Shown here: in pieces, positions 33,514 to 45,152 of the stretch
Position numbering within the stretch: position 1 is the stretch's first letter
Layout: every line of letters starts with the position of its first letter
DNA from: Rhodocollybia butyracea
Taxonomy: Eukaryota; Basidiomycota; Agaricomycetes; Agaricales; Omphalotaceae
Length of the DNA stretch: 64,000 nucleotides
Assembly (NCBI GenBank): GCA_015501585.1
Contig: JADNRY010000003.1
Coordinates: 558,001-622,000, forward strand
Direction of reading: 5' to 3'
Notes under the pieces: generated by a model
What the model saw: only the letters and a program-made list of their open reading frames with translations
The model's database searches: none
What the model was told of the DNA's origin: nothing
Made by a program: the position numbers and the translations under genes

Positions 33514-35562
33514 CAGTGGGATTCAATTGTTCTTAAAGAACAAAGAGTAGTAGTTATCTATTGTTTTAAGAGTTCCTTAAGAAAATTTCTGCTATTGTTC
33601 TTACTTGACTATCCATCACCCCTTGCAACTTGAACATTTCTTAACAAATTCTTAAGTACTTTTTTTAAGAGAATTGTTTTACCCAATTCTTAAGTGAAAA
33701 CATTCATTAAGAGCTCACTCCTTAAGAACAACTTTGTTAAGAAATTGTTTGCGACAGAATTGTTCACATTCATTAACGACAAAATCGTGAGCAGATTGAC
33801 ACTTATCCAACAAAATCAAGCCCACCACTTCCACTTCCCATCCCTCGATCACACCATTACCTGCCAATCAAATGCAGACCTTTGATCTGGGCTTGAATCA
33901 ACGCCCAAAAGCGCATGGCGCCCTAAATCCAAGATTCAAGAATCCAAGTCATCTTTCTAAAGCACACAAGCAGAAGGATGGCTGGGGAAAAGGAGGGAAA
34001 AGGCAGCAAATCGCGGGCGGTTGAGCATTATAAGTTCTTTTGTCTACTGTTTGAATACTCCTTTTATGGTTTCAAACAATAGACAATTGAAAAGGAGGGG
34101 CCAGGCCAAATTGAGGCTGAAGTGCGGATCCGCTGGATTAACGGGCTTAGTCCAGATTCACTGCCACTGACGGTGACGCAGCGTGGAAAATGCAAACTCG
34201 AGCTTCTCCAGACTCCAATAAGTACCCCTCGTTTAGACCTGGATTATTGAGGATATCCGCTGTTCTAGGATCCGATTGGCATTGAACTCGAGTTGTGGTG
34301 GGGCCAAGGACAATGAACTATGTCCCTCTCATTGTGATAGTTCTTGGCATTGATGTGGTATATCCTTGTATCGAGATCTCTTCCATACCTGCTCTTCTTA
34401 TTGGACTTAGCAACACTGTGAGCCTTCCTATCTCGACTAGTTTGACATTACATCACCTACTTTCTGCATCTGAAGAGTATGAATTAAACTGTACATACAG
34501 TTGAAGAACCGAGTGTATCTACTAAACCTGCTCTACTAGTACTTAGTAGTATCTATCTTGTTTTGATTGTATCCATGTTTTACGTATCAATTTTCCTTTT
34601 TGTATTTAGAATAATAACTTTATTGTTTTGTCGACAACAAGCGGTGCTTTGACCCTTTGCCAGGACCTTGTAGAAATATTTAAATAATAATGACCAATGC
34701 CATCATAAAACCTGCTTTGGCCCTCATCACGTGCTTGATAGAAATGGGCGCTAACACCACTTTGTCTCTTTCTTTCCTCGAACAACCAACGACTGTTGTT
34801 GGATCCCATCACCTCTATCCTCCACTGACTGCCGCTACTAGATCCTGGCTGCCACTTGGTGTGGTGGCCTGCCTGTATACTTGGGTATTAGACTTTCAAC
34901 TCGTGTATGGTGCAGACTACCGTGTACAACTCTGTGCCAGTGCTACACAATATGTCTCTTATTTCCAGTGACGGCAAGCGTTCTGTCATTCCTTTTTCAT
35001 TCTCCTTGTTGTTGAAACATCATCTGCCACCCTCTCCTGAACTTCCAAAGAAAACAACACGCCACAAGTCAGGATTCAATCTGTGCTAATCAATCAAGGA
35101 TTTGCAGCACTTGGTCAATGCTCAACACTCTCTCAGGGGATAGAGGCGAGAGTAGTAAAAGAGAGGATGAGTGATGAGATACTCAGTAAGTCGTTAAAAT
35201 CATCTTAAGAACTTGTTCTTAATAAGGCCCTTAAGATCCCTGCTACCCTTCCATTCTCACCGGTGTGTTTTAAGACCATTCTTAAGAAATACCCTTCTTA
35301 AACATTCCTTAAGGTCCTTGTCTTTGCGTGAACCTTTCCATTCTCGTGTTCTGGTGAGTTTTTAAGAGAATTTGTCTTTGCGTGTAACCCCAACTCCAGA
35401 TAGTTCCCAAACAATTTTGTATTCTTAAGTATTTTGTAGTCTTTAAGTGGCGTCCTTAAGTAGTATTAGCCTTAAGTAGTATCTTTAAGTACTTAGAATG
35501 TTCTTAAAGTATACATATCAGTAATAAAGTTGATTACCTTAAGAGAATGGTATCCCATTCCT
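33514..35562. mobile_element. 2.0-kb TIR element with TTAAG-rich subterminal arrays
   Basis: The two ends resemble each other inverted: left CAGTGGGATTCAATTGTTCT, right (reversed) CAGGAATGGGATACCATTCT. Inside each end are dense clusters of CTTAAG or TTCTTAAG, at about 33530-33750 and 35200-35545; they are sparse in the middle. The flanks AAATCCGGTA and AAATCTGTGA could be a worn target duplication. No coding capacity was seen inside. Subterminal short-motif arrays like this are typical transposase-binding regions of hAT-like and similar DNA transposons. Confidence 0.6.
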
Positions 35563-36990
35563 GAAATCTGTGACTCTAAATGGAAGGTGATTGTGACGAA
35601 AAAGGAAACTAACAGACGCTTTGACATTTCCTAGTACGTTTCCCACGACAACATCGAGCATGGATGATTATTCTCAGTGACTAGTCACTTCACTTGGGAA
35701 TAGCCTACATTGAACTTAAAGCAGTCTGGTGCTGAATGCCTCCGTGATGTAATATGCAGCTCCATCCCAAAAAATGTCTCCATGGGGGAGGTGTTGTGTC
35801 CAACCGATGAAACAGGTAGTACGGTTTGACTCCCCCGAAACATTGTCCGGCCAAGTCGTCACTACTTTATGATTTCGGCCTCAAAACACAAGATGAACTT
35901 GGTGGTTTCCGTAAACCCCAGGTGAGTCCGCTTTCTTTGGCGCAAGTTACGAAACTCGTACATACGGTGTTTCAAATTTCCCTGTGCCAGACGTTGGAAG
36001 CTGCACAAACCTAGATCCTATCATCCTGCGTAAGATAAACTATATGTAGCCGTCCGGTCAATTTGCTGACCAGTGCGGTACCGGGTAGGCAAAGAAAAGT
36101 ATTACCCAGTAGGTATAACCATAATCGTGAATATGATACCATCACTTGCCGCCGGTCAACTTGAATCAAAGCAGGCCTCACAGCGCGATGCTGTAACCTA
36201 TGAACGAGAGACGGGGGTAAAAATGGGAGGAGAGCCACTGAGACGTCGACCAACCACACCTGATTCGGCGTAACCGTGGACGAAAGAAATATCGTCAGCC
36301 CCGCAATCAACAAAACATCAATAAACACTCTCGTCAACATCAAAACATACCCACTACAACTACAACAAGGAACAAACACCGTAACGATATTCAACAAAAA
36401 AGCCCCGCAGCATTGAGATGAGGATGAGCGGCCCCGACCTCCCGAGCTCGTTAAACGGCGCAAGGCTCTCCGTGAAGGGAATTGCGAAGGGGTTGGGGAA
36501 CATGCATGTGGGGCGTAGTAGCGTGGCGGCACCGGCGGGTCCCTCTCTGTCCATCTTGGTGCAGGAGGATCCGAATCATGACAAAACGCGGAGCTTCAAA
36601 CGGGTTGAGATGCTGGGTTAGACCTCCCCTGAAATGTTGAACCCGGACAACAACGATAGCTTAAGATACGCTATGGTAGGACACAAATTTGCCGACCTAG
36701 AATCTCCTTAGAATACGTTAATGCGGACAATGTTTGTGTTGGGCCTTCCGGGTCTCACTAAGTCCCAATTTCTGATATCCAGTTCATCGAATGAAGTGCG
36801 CAAACGTAGATTCGGGTCTGACAGTATCCGATGAAGTTGTGAACTGGACTCGGTGTCGAAAAGATCGTGAGAATGCGCGCTTATTCAGAGTAGAAGCAGC
36901 AAGCTACGTCATACGTAATGAAATCTTATCCGACACTTGCATAAAGGCCTCGATGATTTGGAGATTTTCAAAGTACTACCCTCCTTCAAC
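35563..36990. other. spacer before the monooxygenase gene
   Basis: No reliable gene. On the minus strand an ATG at 36554 opens a proline-rich frame, and another frame nearby (36.0-36.4 kb) contains hydrophobic stretches (LMLTRVFIDVLLIAGLTIFL), but I could not splice them into one convincing protein. Confidence 0.35.
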
Positions 36991-39900
36991 ATGTCGACAA
37001 ATGTCCTGATCGTGGGTCATCTGAAGTGCCTCTTCCCTTTCTTCTGCTGACATTTGTGCGGGTCGGTGCAGGTCCAACGGATACGAATCCATCGATTTCT
37101 ACTCGTATTATGGAAAAATAACGGGCTCTGAACCTCACCCGCAGGCCTCAATGCTGCCCTATTGCTCCTACGCAATGGCCTAACTGTGCGCATTATTGAA
37201 AAGCAGTCGCAGTTCCATCCAGGCGAACGAGGAGCTGGAATAATGGTTAGAGCTCTCCTTCCATTGCGCTCAGAAGCATTTACCTTATCCCAAGTGTCGA
37301 ACTCTGGAATTATACAAAGTACTCGGCATATTACCAGATATTATCAAGCGAAGCACGATGCCGCCCGAGTTTATCAGGTATCGTTCTTCGCCCGATGATG
37401 GCAAGCCCTCACGTCTAGCACTTAACTGAAAAGATGGAAAATACCCCAGCGCGTCCCTTGGTAGCGATCTTCTCGTTCGAGTTTCCGTTATTGTTATTCA
37501 ACCTCTTCACTTAGCACAACCCGCTGTTTCTGGGACAGAACATCCACGAACAAGTCCTTCGGGAGCATATCTTTGCTGATTATGGTGTACAAGTAGAACT
37601 CGACACAGAATTACGTTCATTTGAGCAGCATGCTGACCATGTTGTTGCTCATATCGTCAAAGCCGCCGATCTGAAGGAAGAGAACATTAAGGTAGATTGG
37701 CTAATTGGGGCCGATGGTGCTCGGAGTACTGTCCGCAAACAATTAGGCTTGACTTTTGTGGGAGAAACGCCCGCTGAGATTGGGGCCGTTATCGGTGATA
37801 TTCATATAGCTGGAGATTCTATCAAAGGAGATGAGGTTTCGGACTACCCTTCTGTTGCTTTTCATGGACTAATCCCCATATAGATCCTTGACGGATGGAA
37901 AGAATCCGGATCTATATTTTTTAATCATGGGCGGTCATGTCCAAGTGATTTTAAACTTGTTTAAATCATCTTTGGCTGTATTTAATCCACAACTCTGCTC
38001 TACACTGACTGTACAGCTCCTACAGTTCTTCAATATCTAATTAAACGAAGAGATTTAAGTAATAGATTTAAACAAGTACTTTAAACAGAATATCCAAACA
38101 ATGTATCTAAACAAAAACCGAAAAAATCGCACCACTGTGATTTAAACTAGAATTAAACAAAGGTTTTGAACTTTTAATTACAGCGCTTTGTTCAAACATG
38201 GACTCGGCCAAATTCAGTTGAAGGCACCTGAATAAGGCATCCCAACGCTATTCACGAATCACATATACTTACCTAAAACCTTGCCAATTGCTTCTGCCTC
38301 TGAACACCTGGCCTCTCTTGACCTGCAGGCTGCTCTTGACACTATTTTGTCAGATAATGATCATGGAGCGAGTTTATGTCACAACTGCTACTCACGTCGT
38401 GCATTGAGATAAGGTAGCTAGGTGAGTGGTGCCGAAGGTGGTGGTCGACAAGAGAAAGGCAAACAAATAGAACCAACTTCGCCAACGGCAGTGGGCTAGC
38501 CACGTGCGTCGTGCACTGAACAATAGAATTGAACAATACTTGGGCATTTGAATTTTTGAACGGTTTGGGCCACAAGAAGGAAAAAATCCATTGTCTGATC
38601 TTTATTGTGTAGTGGTCAGCCGGTAACGGAAAGATCTATCACCTTCGCTTATTTACTTTTCTCTTGTCAACTTCCATCACCTTCACCTTCAGTGCCACCC
38701 CTTTGCCACTGCAGTTGCTGGCAAGCTAGCCACCTCATTTCGAAATTTTCAACGACTTCCACAGATAGAGTACATCTCTGCACGAGCGTTTTGTGTTTGA
38801 TTGGTGAGTTTTTTGAGCTCCTGAATCCTGATCATCCTGAAACTTGCAGCCTTTACTGAGATCTAACCGTACATCTGGAGGCTGAAGGATTTGGAGTTGG
38901 ACAACGACTCAGAGAGTTCCAGGCAAGTTCCGTCTAATCAGGTTATTTTAATTTCGGCGAGTCCGAGGCGTGCGTGTGTTTGAATAATGAGCTACGCCAA
39001 GTTGTGGTTTAGCTTAGTGTACATAAGTTTAAACGGTGAGGATTCTTGACGCAGTCTTTGTTTAAAGTGTCTGGTTTAAATTACAGTGAACCAGTTTGTT
39101 TAAATATTGGTTTATGTTCTAATTTAGATGTTTTGTTTAAATGCTGGCACTCAAACTTGAAGTTTTCTTAGCTATAGTTGTTTAGTTATGGTGTAGTGGT
39201 AGTGACCGTTTAAACAACAGTAATTAAACCAAGAATTAAACATGTTTAAATGCGCTCGGACATGACCGCCCTTGATTAAAGAATATAGATCCGGTATCAG
39301 GGATGGACAATATGGGGTCAGTTACATTCCGGAATTGCGTATGTCGGATTCATTTCCGTCCAAGACCCCTCATTAAATGCGTATCAATCTATAGGGTTTC
39401 GATAAGGGCATGTATGATACCGGGTCAAAACCTGTTCAGCTTTGTTATTCGTTCTGGGGAAGGCTTGCTTGACTTGGACAAAATAGCGTCGAGCCGCGAG
39501 GAACTGATCAAGGTGTTCTACGAAGCCACAGGAAGGACCGATATTCAGTTCGGAGAATTGGTGTGGATGGGTGTGTGGCGGTGAGAGGTTGCAACTCTAC
39601 AGGATTGGTTTGGTGATTGATCATCTCGTTGTAGACCGAACATAAGGATGGTCAATGAATTTGGGAAAGGAAGAGTATTCGTGGCAGGAGGTAACGCCCC
39701 GTTTTGAACTTACGGTCATTGACTTATATTGCATGCTCAGATGCATGCCATGTTCACAGCCCAACGGGTGGCCAGGTTCGGTACTTCATAATCCATTCTA
39801 TCCAAAAACTAACTCGAGCTTCCACCACACAGGGTATGAATTCTGGTGTCCAGGACTCTGTAAGGCATCCATATAAGTAATAAAACTCTGGAACCAGCTA

Positions 39901-40625
39901 ACTATTAATCGGATTAACAGTTCAATCTGGCATGGAAGCTCGCGCTGGTTCATAAGGGTCTAGCACCACGATCTGTCCTTGAATCATATTCACAAGAACG
40001 TCTACGCGTTATTGCATCAACACTCAACAAGACCACCGTGCTCTTTAAGAAGGAGTTATCAGGGAAGTCGAAGGCGCCGACGCACCTGAGTAGAGGGTAC
40101 GAGTTGCGAATGTTCAGTATTAACTATCGGGACAGTCCTCTGGTGCTGGATGAAAAGTACCCAGAAAGGGATTTGGAAGACGTAGACGCATACCGTTCTG
40201 GAGACGATGGGACGGTTCAAGGAGGTGACAGAGCTCCAGATGCTCCCTGTATGACTTATTTGAACCAGGACACCAGGACAACCCTTTTTGATATCTTTAA
40301 GCCGAATCATCACACAGCTCTCGTTTTCTCTGGATCTGGAGGCGAGGCGTCTATTACCCAGATTCTGGAAACTCTCCGCGAATATTCCTCGGGCTTGGTG
40401 AAATCTATCCTTATCCTTACTGGGTCTTCATCCTTCGGAGCTCCATCTGAACTAGTCGACGTGGTGACCGTTGTTGATACCGAGGGATACGCATATAAAA
40501 ACTATGTGGTAGAGCCTCAGGATGGGCCTACTGTCGTTATCGTTCGCCCAGATGGTTATATAGGTGCGCTAGTGACGAGTGGAAGCAAGGGAATAAAGGA
40601 TTATTTTTCCCTTATTTTGCTGTAA
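36991..40625 (+). pseudogene. phenol 2-monooxygenase-type FAD hydroxylase, interrupted by a transposable element
   Basis: Class A flavoprotein aromatic hydroxylase: FAD_binding_3 domain plus C-terminal thioredoxin-like domain. ATG 36991 begins MSTNVLIVG. After short introns come LNAALLLLRNGLTVRIIEKQ, GERGAGIM, CRTLELYKVLGILPDIIKRS, NPLFLGQNIHEQVLREHI and the DG motif DWLIGADGARSTVRKQLGL. The 3' half has the tail of the FAD domain, RVFVAGD, then HVHSPTGGQ, GMNSGVQDS and FNLAWKLALVHKGLAPRSVL, ending at TAA 40625. A 1.4-kb TIR element (37900-39300) sits inside the exon reading ILDGW...TIWGQLHSG. Without it and one target copy the frame is continuous. I also could not resolve the exon near 37435 without a one-base phase problem, nor the GxGxxG region fully, so further damage is possible. 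Confidence 0.8.
37900..39300. mobile_element. 1.4-kb TIR element with TTTAAAC arrays, inserted in an exon
   Basis: Flanked by the direct repeat GGATGGA (37893-37899 and 39301-39307). The inverted ends share CCGGATCTATATT, TTTAATCA and GGGCGGTCATGTCC. Inside, both sides carry many TTTAAAC/GTTTAAAT motifs (37950-38170 and 39025-39255), with a motif-poor centre. No transposase-like frame is seen; open frames of 77-84 codons inside look like chance. It is a non-autonomous DNA transposon. Confidence 0.85.
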
Positions 40626-41318
40626 AGACGATGTTTTCTGTGCACATACGTACATCCATCTTATCTCCAGTTCTCTGTATAAACGAGGAAGGCCATTTGC
40701 GACAGGCAAAAAACCAAAGAAAAGAGATATATGGTAAGTTCGTTGAACTACATAACGCACCAACACAGATATACAAGTGACGCGCTTTATCAAGAGATGC
40801 CCTCGGGTATCTAGTCTTTCGCCTCAGAGCTCCTCAGAGTCATGTGTCGCATTGGCCCATAAACACTTTCAGACAGGGAGGAATCCAGAACATCCATGAA
40901 TTATACAACCATGTCAAGTGGTGTAAGTGTTGGAGTAAACCCAAAGAAACCATCGAGTAAAGTTTAGGTTCATTCCGGTCTGTAGGAGTACGCCCTAGCA
41001 AACATGCAGGGGAAAGTCATATATTGAAGACACGCCACAGGTACAGAGAAACATATGGAGAGATATATCATAAAACATAAAGTGAAATGCATACATAGTA
41101 GAACTGATGAGCTCCAGGAGAAATTTCGGTAGGAAAAACTTTGGCAAGCAAACCAATTGCATCAATATCACCAACAAAGAGAAGAACCAAGTAGAGTTAC
41201 AATTTACAACAGGCAGAGCCTCAGAAATTTGACACCTCCCATTGCAAAAGATTGCACCTTAGCGAACATACTTCCAGCCGGGACGTTTCCGATACCCGCT
41301 TGTATGCGGGCTGCAAAG
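40626..41318. other. spacer with IFI flank duplicate and relic exon
   Basis: 40660-40800 matches the 3' flank of the first IFI-like gene. 41230-41318, read on the minus strand, is a diverged copy of that gene's last exon (ARIQAGIGNVPAGSMFAKVQ then SFAMGG), preceded by the 3' end of its intron. It is left over from an unequal exchange next to the gene at 41319-42265. Confidence 0.6.
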
Positions 41319-42265
41319 CTACCTGAATACGACGAATAAATTCACATCTTGAACAGCAGCAGCGACCTCTGCGTCAGCTAAACCTCCAAGCCCTGCAGCT
41401 GCAATGGAACCAATAGCAGGAAAAGAAAGAATGCCTCCCATTGCGACGGATTGTGCACCAGCGAACAGACTTCCCGCCGCGACGTTTCCGATACCCGCTT
41501 GTATGCCTGCTGCAGCACTACCTGGATAGGGCTAATAAGTAAAGAGAACGTACACTGATGGCAACAGTCCTAGGGTACTCACCTGCGACAACACCTTTAC
41601 CACTAAACCCTACAATACGTAGAACAGCCGGAACAACATAACGATAAACTAAATAAATAACACCGATGGCAACCGTAACACCTAGTTCAATAGACCACGC
41701 TATAGTGAGAGTGCTGTTGCATCACCGCATGTTACAAGATACTCACCAAAAAATATAGGAACGGCAGGGTGCATATCCTTCGTGTATGGCTTGATAGCTA
41801 CAGCAGCTGCAGAAACGCGTTTCCCCACTTCGTAAAAGTTTGAAATTGCTAGTGTCGTCTTCATAACTGTCTGACTCACCCGACTTGATCGCCTCTCCAA
41901 TTTTGGGACCCATCGAATCACCAGCAGCTTTTGCTCCTTTGACAATAGTTTCACCAGCCTGGGCGGCATATGGAGATACAGCTTCCTTTGCCACTTTGAT
42001 GTGCTCTGCAATATGCACCAAAGCATCTTGTCCGACCGGCACTGCTGCTACAGTCGCTTCCTCGACGACGGCTTGTCCAGCCTGCGCAGCTTGAGCGGCT
42101 AAAGGAGCTGCAGCAAGGGAGAAATATATAACAGCTGGTTCGGCTGCTTTGGCTAGTATGGTTTTGGCTGTTCGAGAGAGTGCTCGACGAAGGTTGAAAC
42201 CTGTGAGGGTTTATAGTAATAAGAGTATGCACTAGAGGGAAAAAGGGAAGTCTGTGCTCACCCAT
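41319..42265 (-). CDS. IFI6/ISG12-like protein, diverged paralogue
   Basis: Paralogue of the gene at 25943-26933 with the same exon pattern. ATG 42265 is followed by an intron after ATGG. The second exon reads FNLRRALSRTAKTILAKAAE, then PLAAQAAQAGQAVVEEATVA, VPVGQDALVHIAEHIKVAKE and AGETIVKGAKAAGDSMGPKI. Later come VGKRVSAAAVAIKPYTKDMH, and a module in which the Gly/Ala helix has changed to ELGVTVAIGVIYLVYRYVV. The last part, GSAAAGIQAGIGNVAAGSLF and FAGAQSVAMGGILSFPAIGS, is intact. The end is altered: after VQDVN the frame runs into LFVVFR and TAG 41319-41321, where it meets the relic exon. Splicing into the relic is also possible. It may be functional or in decay. Confidence 0.65.
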
Positions 42266-43481
42266 TGTGCTACGTACAGGACGATGATGGGATCCGTTGG
42301 GAGGAAAATAGATGTGCGCTAATAGTGACTATATTTGTCCCTTCACACGTAGAAGTTCTATCAAGTACAACGTCGGTATGATCTACGTAAATATGATTAT
42401 GTAGGAGTAAACCGCAGATATCAAGAGAAGCATTTGGCCGAATACTTTACAAGAAAATCTGGATTGTGTAAATGGACTGGTGCCGGGAAGTCGACAGTAT
42501 CTGAAGTTGCTGGCCATAGTTGCTGGCCATACCAGACCCGAAGGATAGGAGGTGGAATGTGCCTGGGCGCTAAAATTTTATGATCGCAGTCAAAGTGCCG
42601 CAGCAACGGTCGCATCGACCGTCAAACTGATGCATTTGTGCCGATTGGGCCGAGTAATCCACAACCATAACCATACTGCCTACTATAATGTAAACATCGA
42701 TTTTGGATCGATTTTGACAATTCTAACTTGCAAAACTCAACAATCACACCGTGTTTTTCCGGGAAGCGTACCGCAGCGCCAGTAGGTGTTTGAAATGGAA
42801 GCTTTGGTTTAGTGCCCATATACGTCGAACATCGAGTCTTCACCTAGCTTCACCGCATCTTTTTCAATGGGAGCCACAGCATTGCCAACGCTAGTAGCGA
42901 TAATATTTCCAGCCCTAGAAGTGAATACTAGCAGGAGTCGGCCAAGTCAAGTTGCCAATTGGAGTGTGCTTGACCTTGTCTCTAGTTTGTCTCTAGTTCT
43001 TGTCTCCGATTGGTGCAGATTTCATGATGGCAGCATGGATAGCAAAACTGGCTACTGAAGAGGCTGGTCCGAGTTGCATTGCTTATAGCTTGAGAAAGTG
43101 AAATTTCGTACTGAGAGTGCTGGTATTCATACATACACAGGGATAGATTCATAGCTCACCTATGACGAGTATTCGAATTCGATGGTAAAACGATCCAACG
43201 AAGCCTCATAAACGCGTTGTGGGTCCTGGTAGTCTATCTAGCACACCAACACCGCACAAACTTCTCCAGCAGTGCCAGGCTGGACCCTGGAAGCGCCGTA
43301 AAGCGCTCATCTACTCCGTCACGGGGCAGCTTCATACCAATGAATTAGACTGCAATTATGCTAGATGGTGTGTGATTACAAGTGCAAGACATAAAGGTGT
43401 GGAAAATACAAGTAAATAATAATGCAGCCCTCAAGAAAGACCAAATCCGCCAAAGCATCGTAAAGACAGCAGGAATGATAG
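42266..43481. other. spacer with a third IFI-like relic
   Basis: 42340-42780 matches the 5' flank of the first IFI-like gene. On the minus strand at about 42850-42930, AGNIIATSVGNAVAPIEKDA then VKLGE resembles the AGETIAKGAKAAGDAMGPI then GAEAVKLG exon of the intact gene, but upstream sequence has stops. This is a fragment of a third copy. No other gene was found. Confidence 0.55.
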
Positions 43482-44849
43482 CTAACGTTGACCACCGGGC
43501 CATTCTACGACCCATTGAGCCTGGACCACAAGCTCTTGATTGTCATCATCTTCGAATTTGACTCGGTAGAATGGTGCGTATGAGGTATCCGACTAGCGAT
43601 AAAAAAAATCAGCAACGTTTCGAAGACTACTACTACTAGAAATCACATACAGATGATGTGTTTGCCGGAGTTGCCAAAACTTCTGCACGATAAAAACAGC
43701 TGGTGTCAGGATAAAGTGCTAGGACTGTGGAGCCGATGGGAAACTCTCTATAGGCACTCAAGCTTGAAGCACTGCCTGGAGGAGCGCCAGGATCCGGAAG
43801 CGGGATAATAGACCGAAGTGTTGTGTTATAGCGGCTGAAATTTTTCTCAAAAAAAAAACAGAACATCAGCTTTGAGCACTTACACAACCGGTACGGACTC
43901 TGGATCGTGGACTTCGTATCTACGTGATGCCATATGAGAAAACAAAACTGGACACACTATTTTTTTTAGGAAAAAAACAAACCTGTTTTTATCGCCATTT
44001 ATACACTTGTCGACGACTGCTAAAATCCAGTTGTTATCGTCAGAGTCTGGAGTAAATGGATTACCCTTATTTGGCGGCGGATGGAATGCCACCTGTCGGC
44101 CTTCTTGGAGAGGTAACTGTTTAGCCCAAGCTTCCCGTCGAGCCTTGGGCTCTCGAGGTAAGGCAGTACCTGCAGGAGGGACAGCGGAAGGCACGTTCCG
44201 CGCCGGAAGCGTAATTGAGACGCCACGAGTAGGCGCAGGCGGAACTTGAGGTACTGGCGTGCCACCTGCAGAAGGTGACGTCGCTCGAGGGCGTTTATTT
44301 CGTTTGTCTGAAAACGTGTCACCTACTATAGAAGGCCTGCTACACAAAACGAAAAAATTTACCCTGTGACACCATCTCTGGTGCTTTCCTGAGAGCTATC
44401 AGAACACTGAGCTGTTCCACAGCATTATCTATGGCACTGTGATCTCGAATGTTAAACTAAGAAAGAAAAAAGCCACAACTATAATCCTACGGACTGGGTT
44501 TCTTTTTCCGAAGTTAGTCGAATCTCTTCTAAGCCTGATACTAATTTTTTGTATATGGACTTTACACTGTCCAAGCCTTCCGCTGGTAAAGTATCATCAG
44601 CGGGCCAAGCAGATATCAGCCTGTTTACTCGGCCAATGGTCTCTATTGTTGCAGGGCCAGAGTATATAGCAGACAACGTTGAAAGCGATGCAGCAGCATG
44701 ATTCCAACATTCTATCTCTGTAAAACGTTTTCCGTTGTTAGGTGGCAATGCGGGCGGGGAACACTTAAACGGGGCGAGAAAGAAAAATGGATGTTTCACA
44801 TACCTTCAAAAGACGCCGGACGGAGGGGCATACCCTGCCTTCTACTCAT
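43482..44849 (-). CDS. SGF29: SAGA-associated factor 29 (tandem Tudor H3K4me3 reader)
   Basis: Chromatin reader of the SAGA histone acetyltransferase module, binding methylated H3K4 through a C-terminal double Tudor domain. ATG 44849 begins MSRRQGMPLRPASFE; an intron (GTATGT...TTACAG) joins the helical N-terminal region EIECWNHAAASLSTLSAIYS. A Pro/Ala-rich linker follows (RPRATSPSAGG). The SGF29_C domain begins EGRQVAFHPPPNKGNPF, DDNNWILAVVDKCINGDKNR, YEVHDPESVPV. The second half has SIIPLPDPGAPPGSASSLSA, EFPIGSTVLALYPDTSCFYR and AEVLATP, then FYRVKFEDDDNQELVVQAQW followed by VVEWPGGQR, with TAG at 43482-43484. Aromatic and acidic pocket residues of the Tudor repeat (Y and F in YPDTSCFYR, FEDDD) are kept. 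Confidence 0.9.
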
Positions 44850-45152
44850 GAAGATACTTGATATGAGGAAGCCTAAGGCCCAAATACATCAAGTTGAAGA
44901 GCGGGAATACTTCGAGGTTGAAGTGTTACGTTACAAACCTTCGAACACTGATCGAGACAAATTTCACACTCCCGTGATGTGTGATGTGTACATTTGTGTG
45001 GCGCCATACTTAGCGCTCAGAACCTTACTCTGAGCGCTCGAACTACTTAGAGAGTTCTTGGCACTTGCCGTTGACATTAACGTAGAAGCATAAAAACTGT
45101 TATTACAAGTGATACAGTAGGAGAGCAGCGCTTTCTCAAGAATGGAAGTTAG
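44850..45152. other. intergenic spacer, SGF29 promoter
   Basis: A 303-bp gap between two minus-strand genes. It should hold the SGF29 promoter and the translin 3' UTR. No other feature is visible. Confidence 0.5.

Noticed and set aside
36011..36554. Minus-strand frames with hydrophobic stretches
   Set aside because: Hydrophobic pieces exist in different frames but could not be joined by convincing splice sites; possible gene, not supported enough to annotate.
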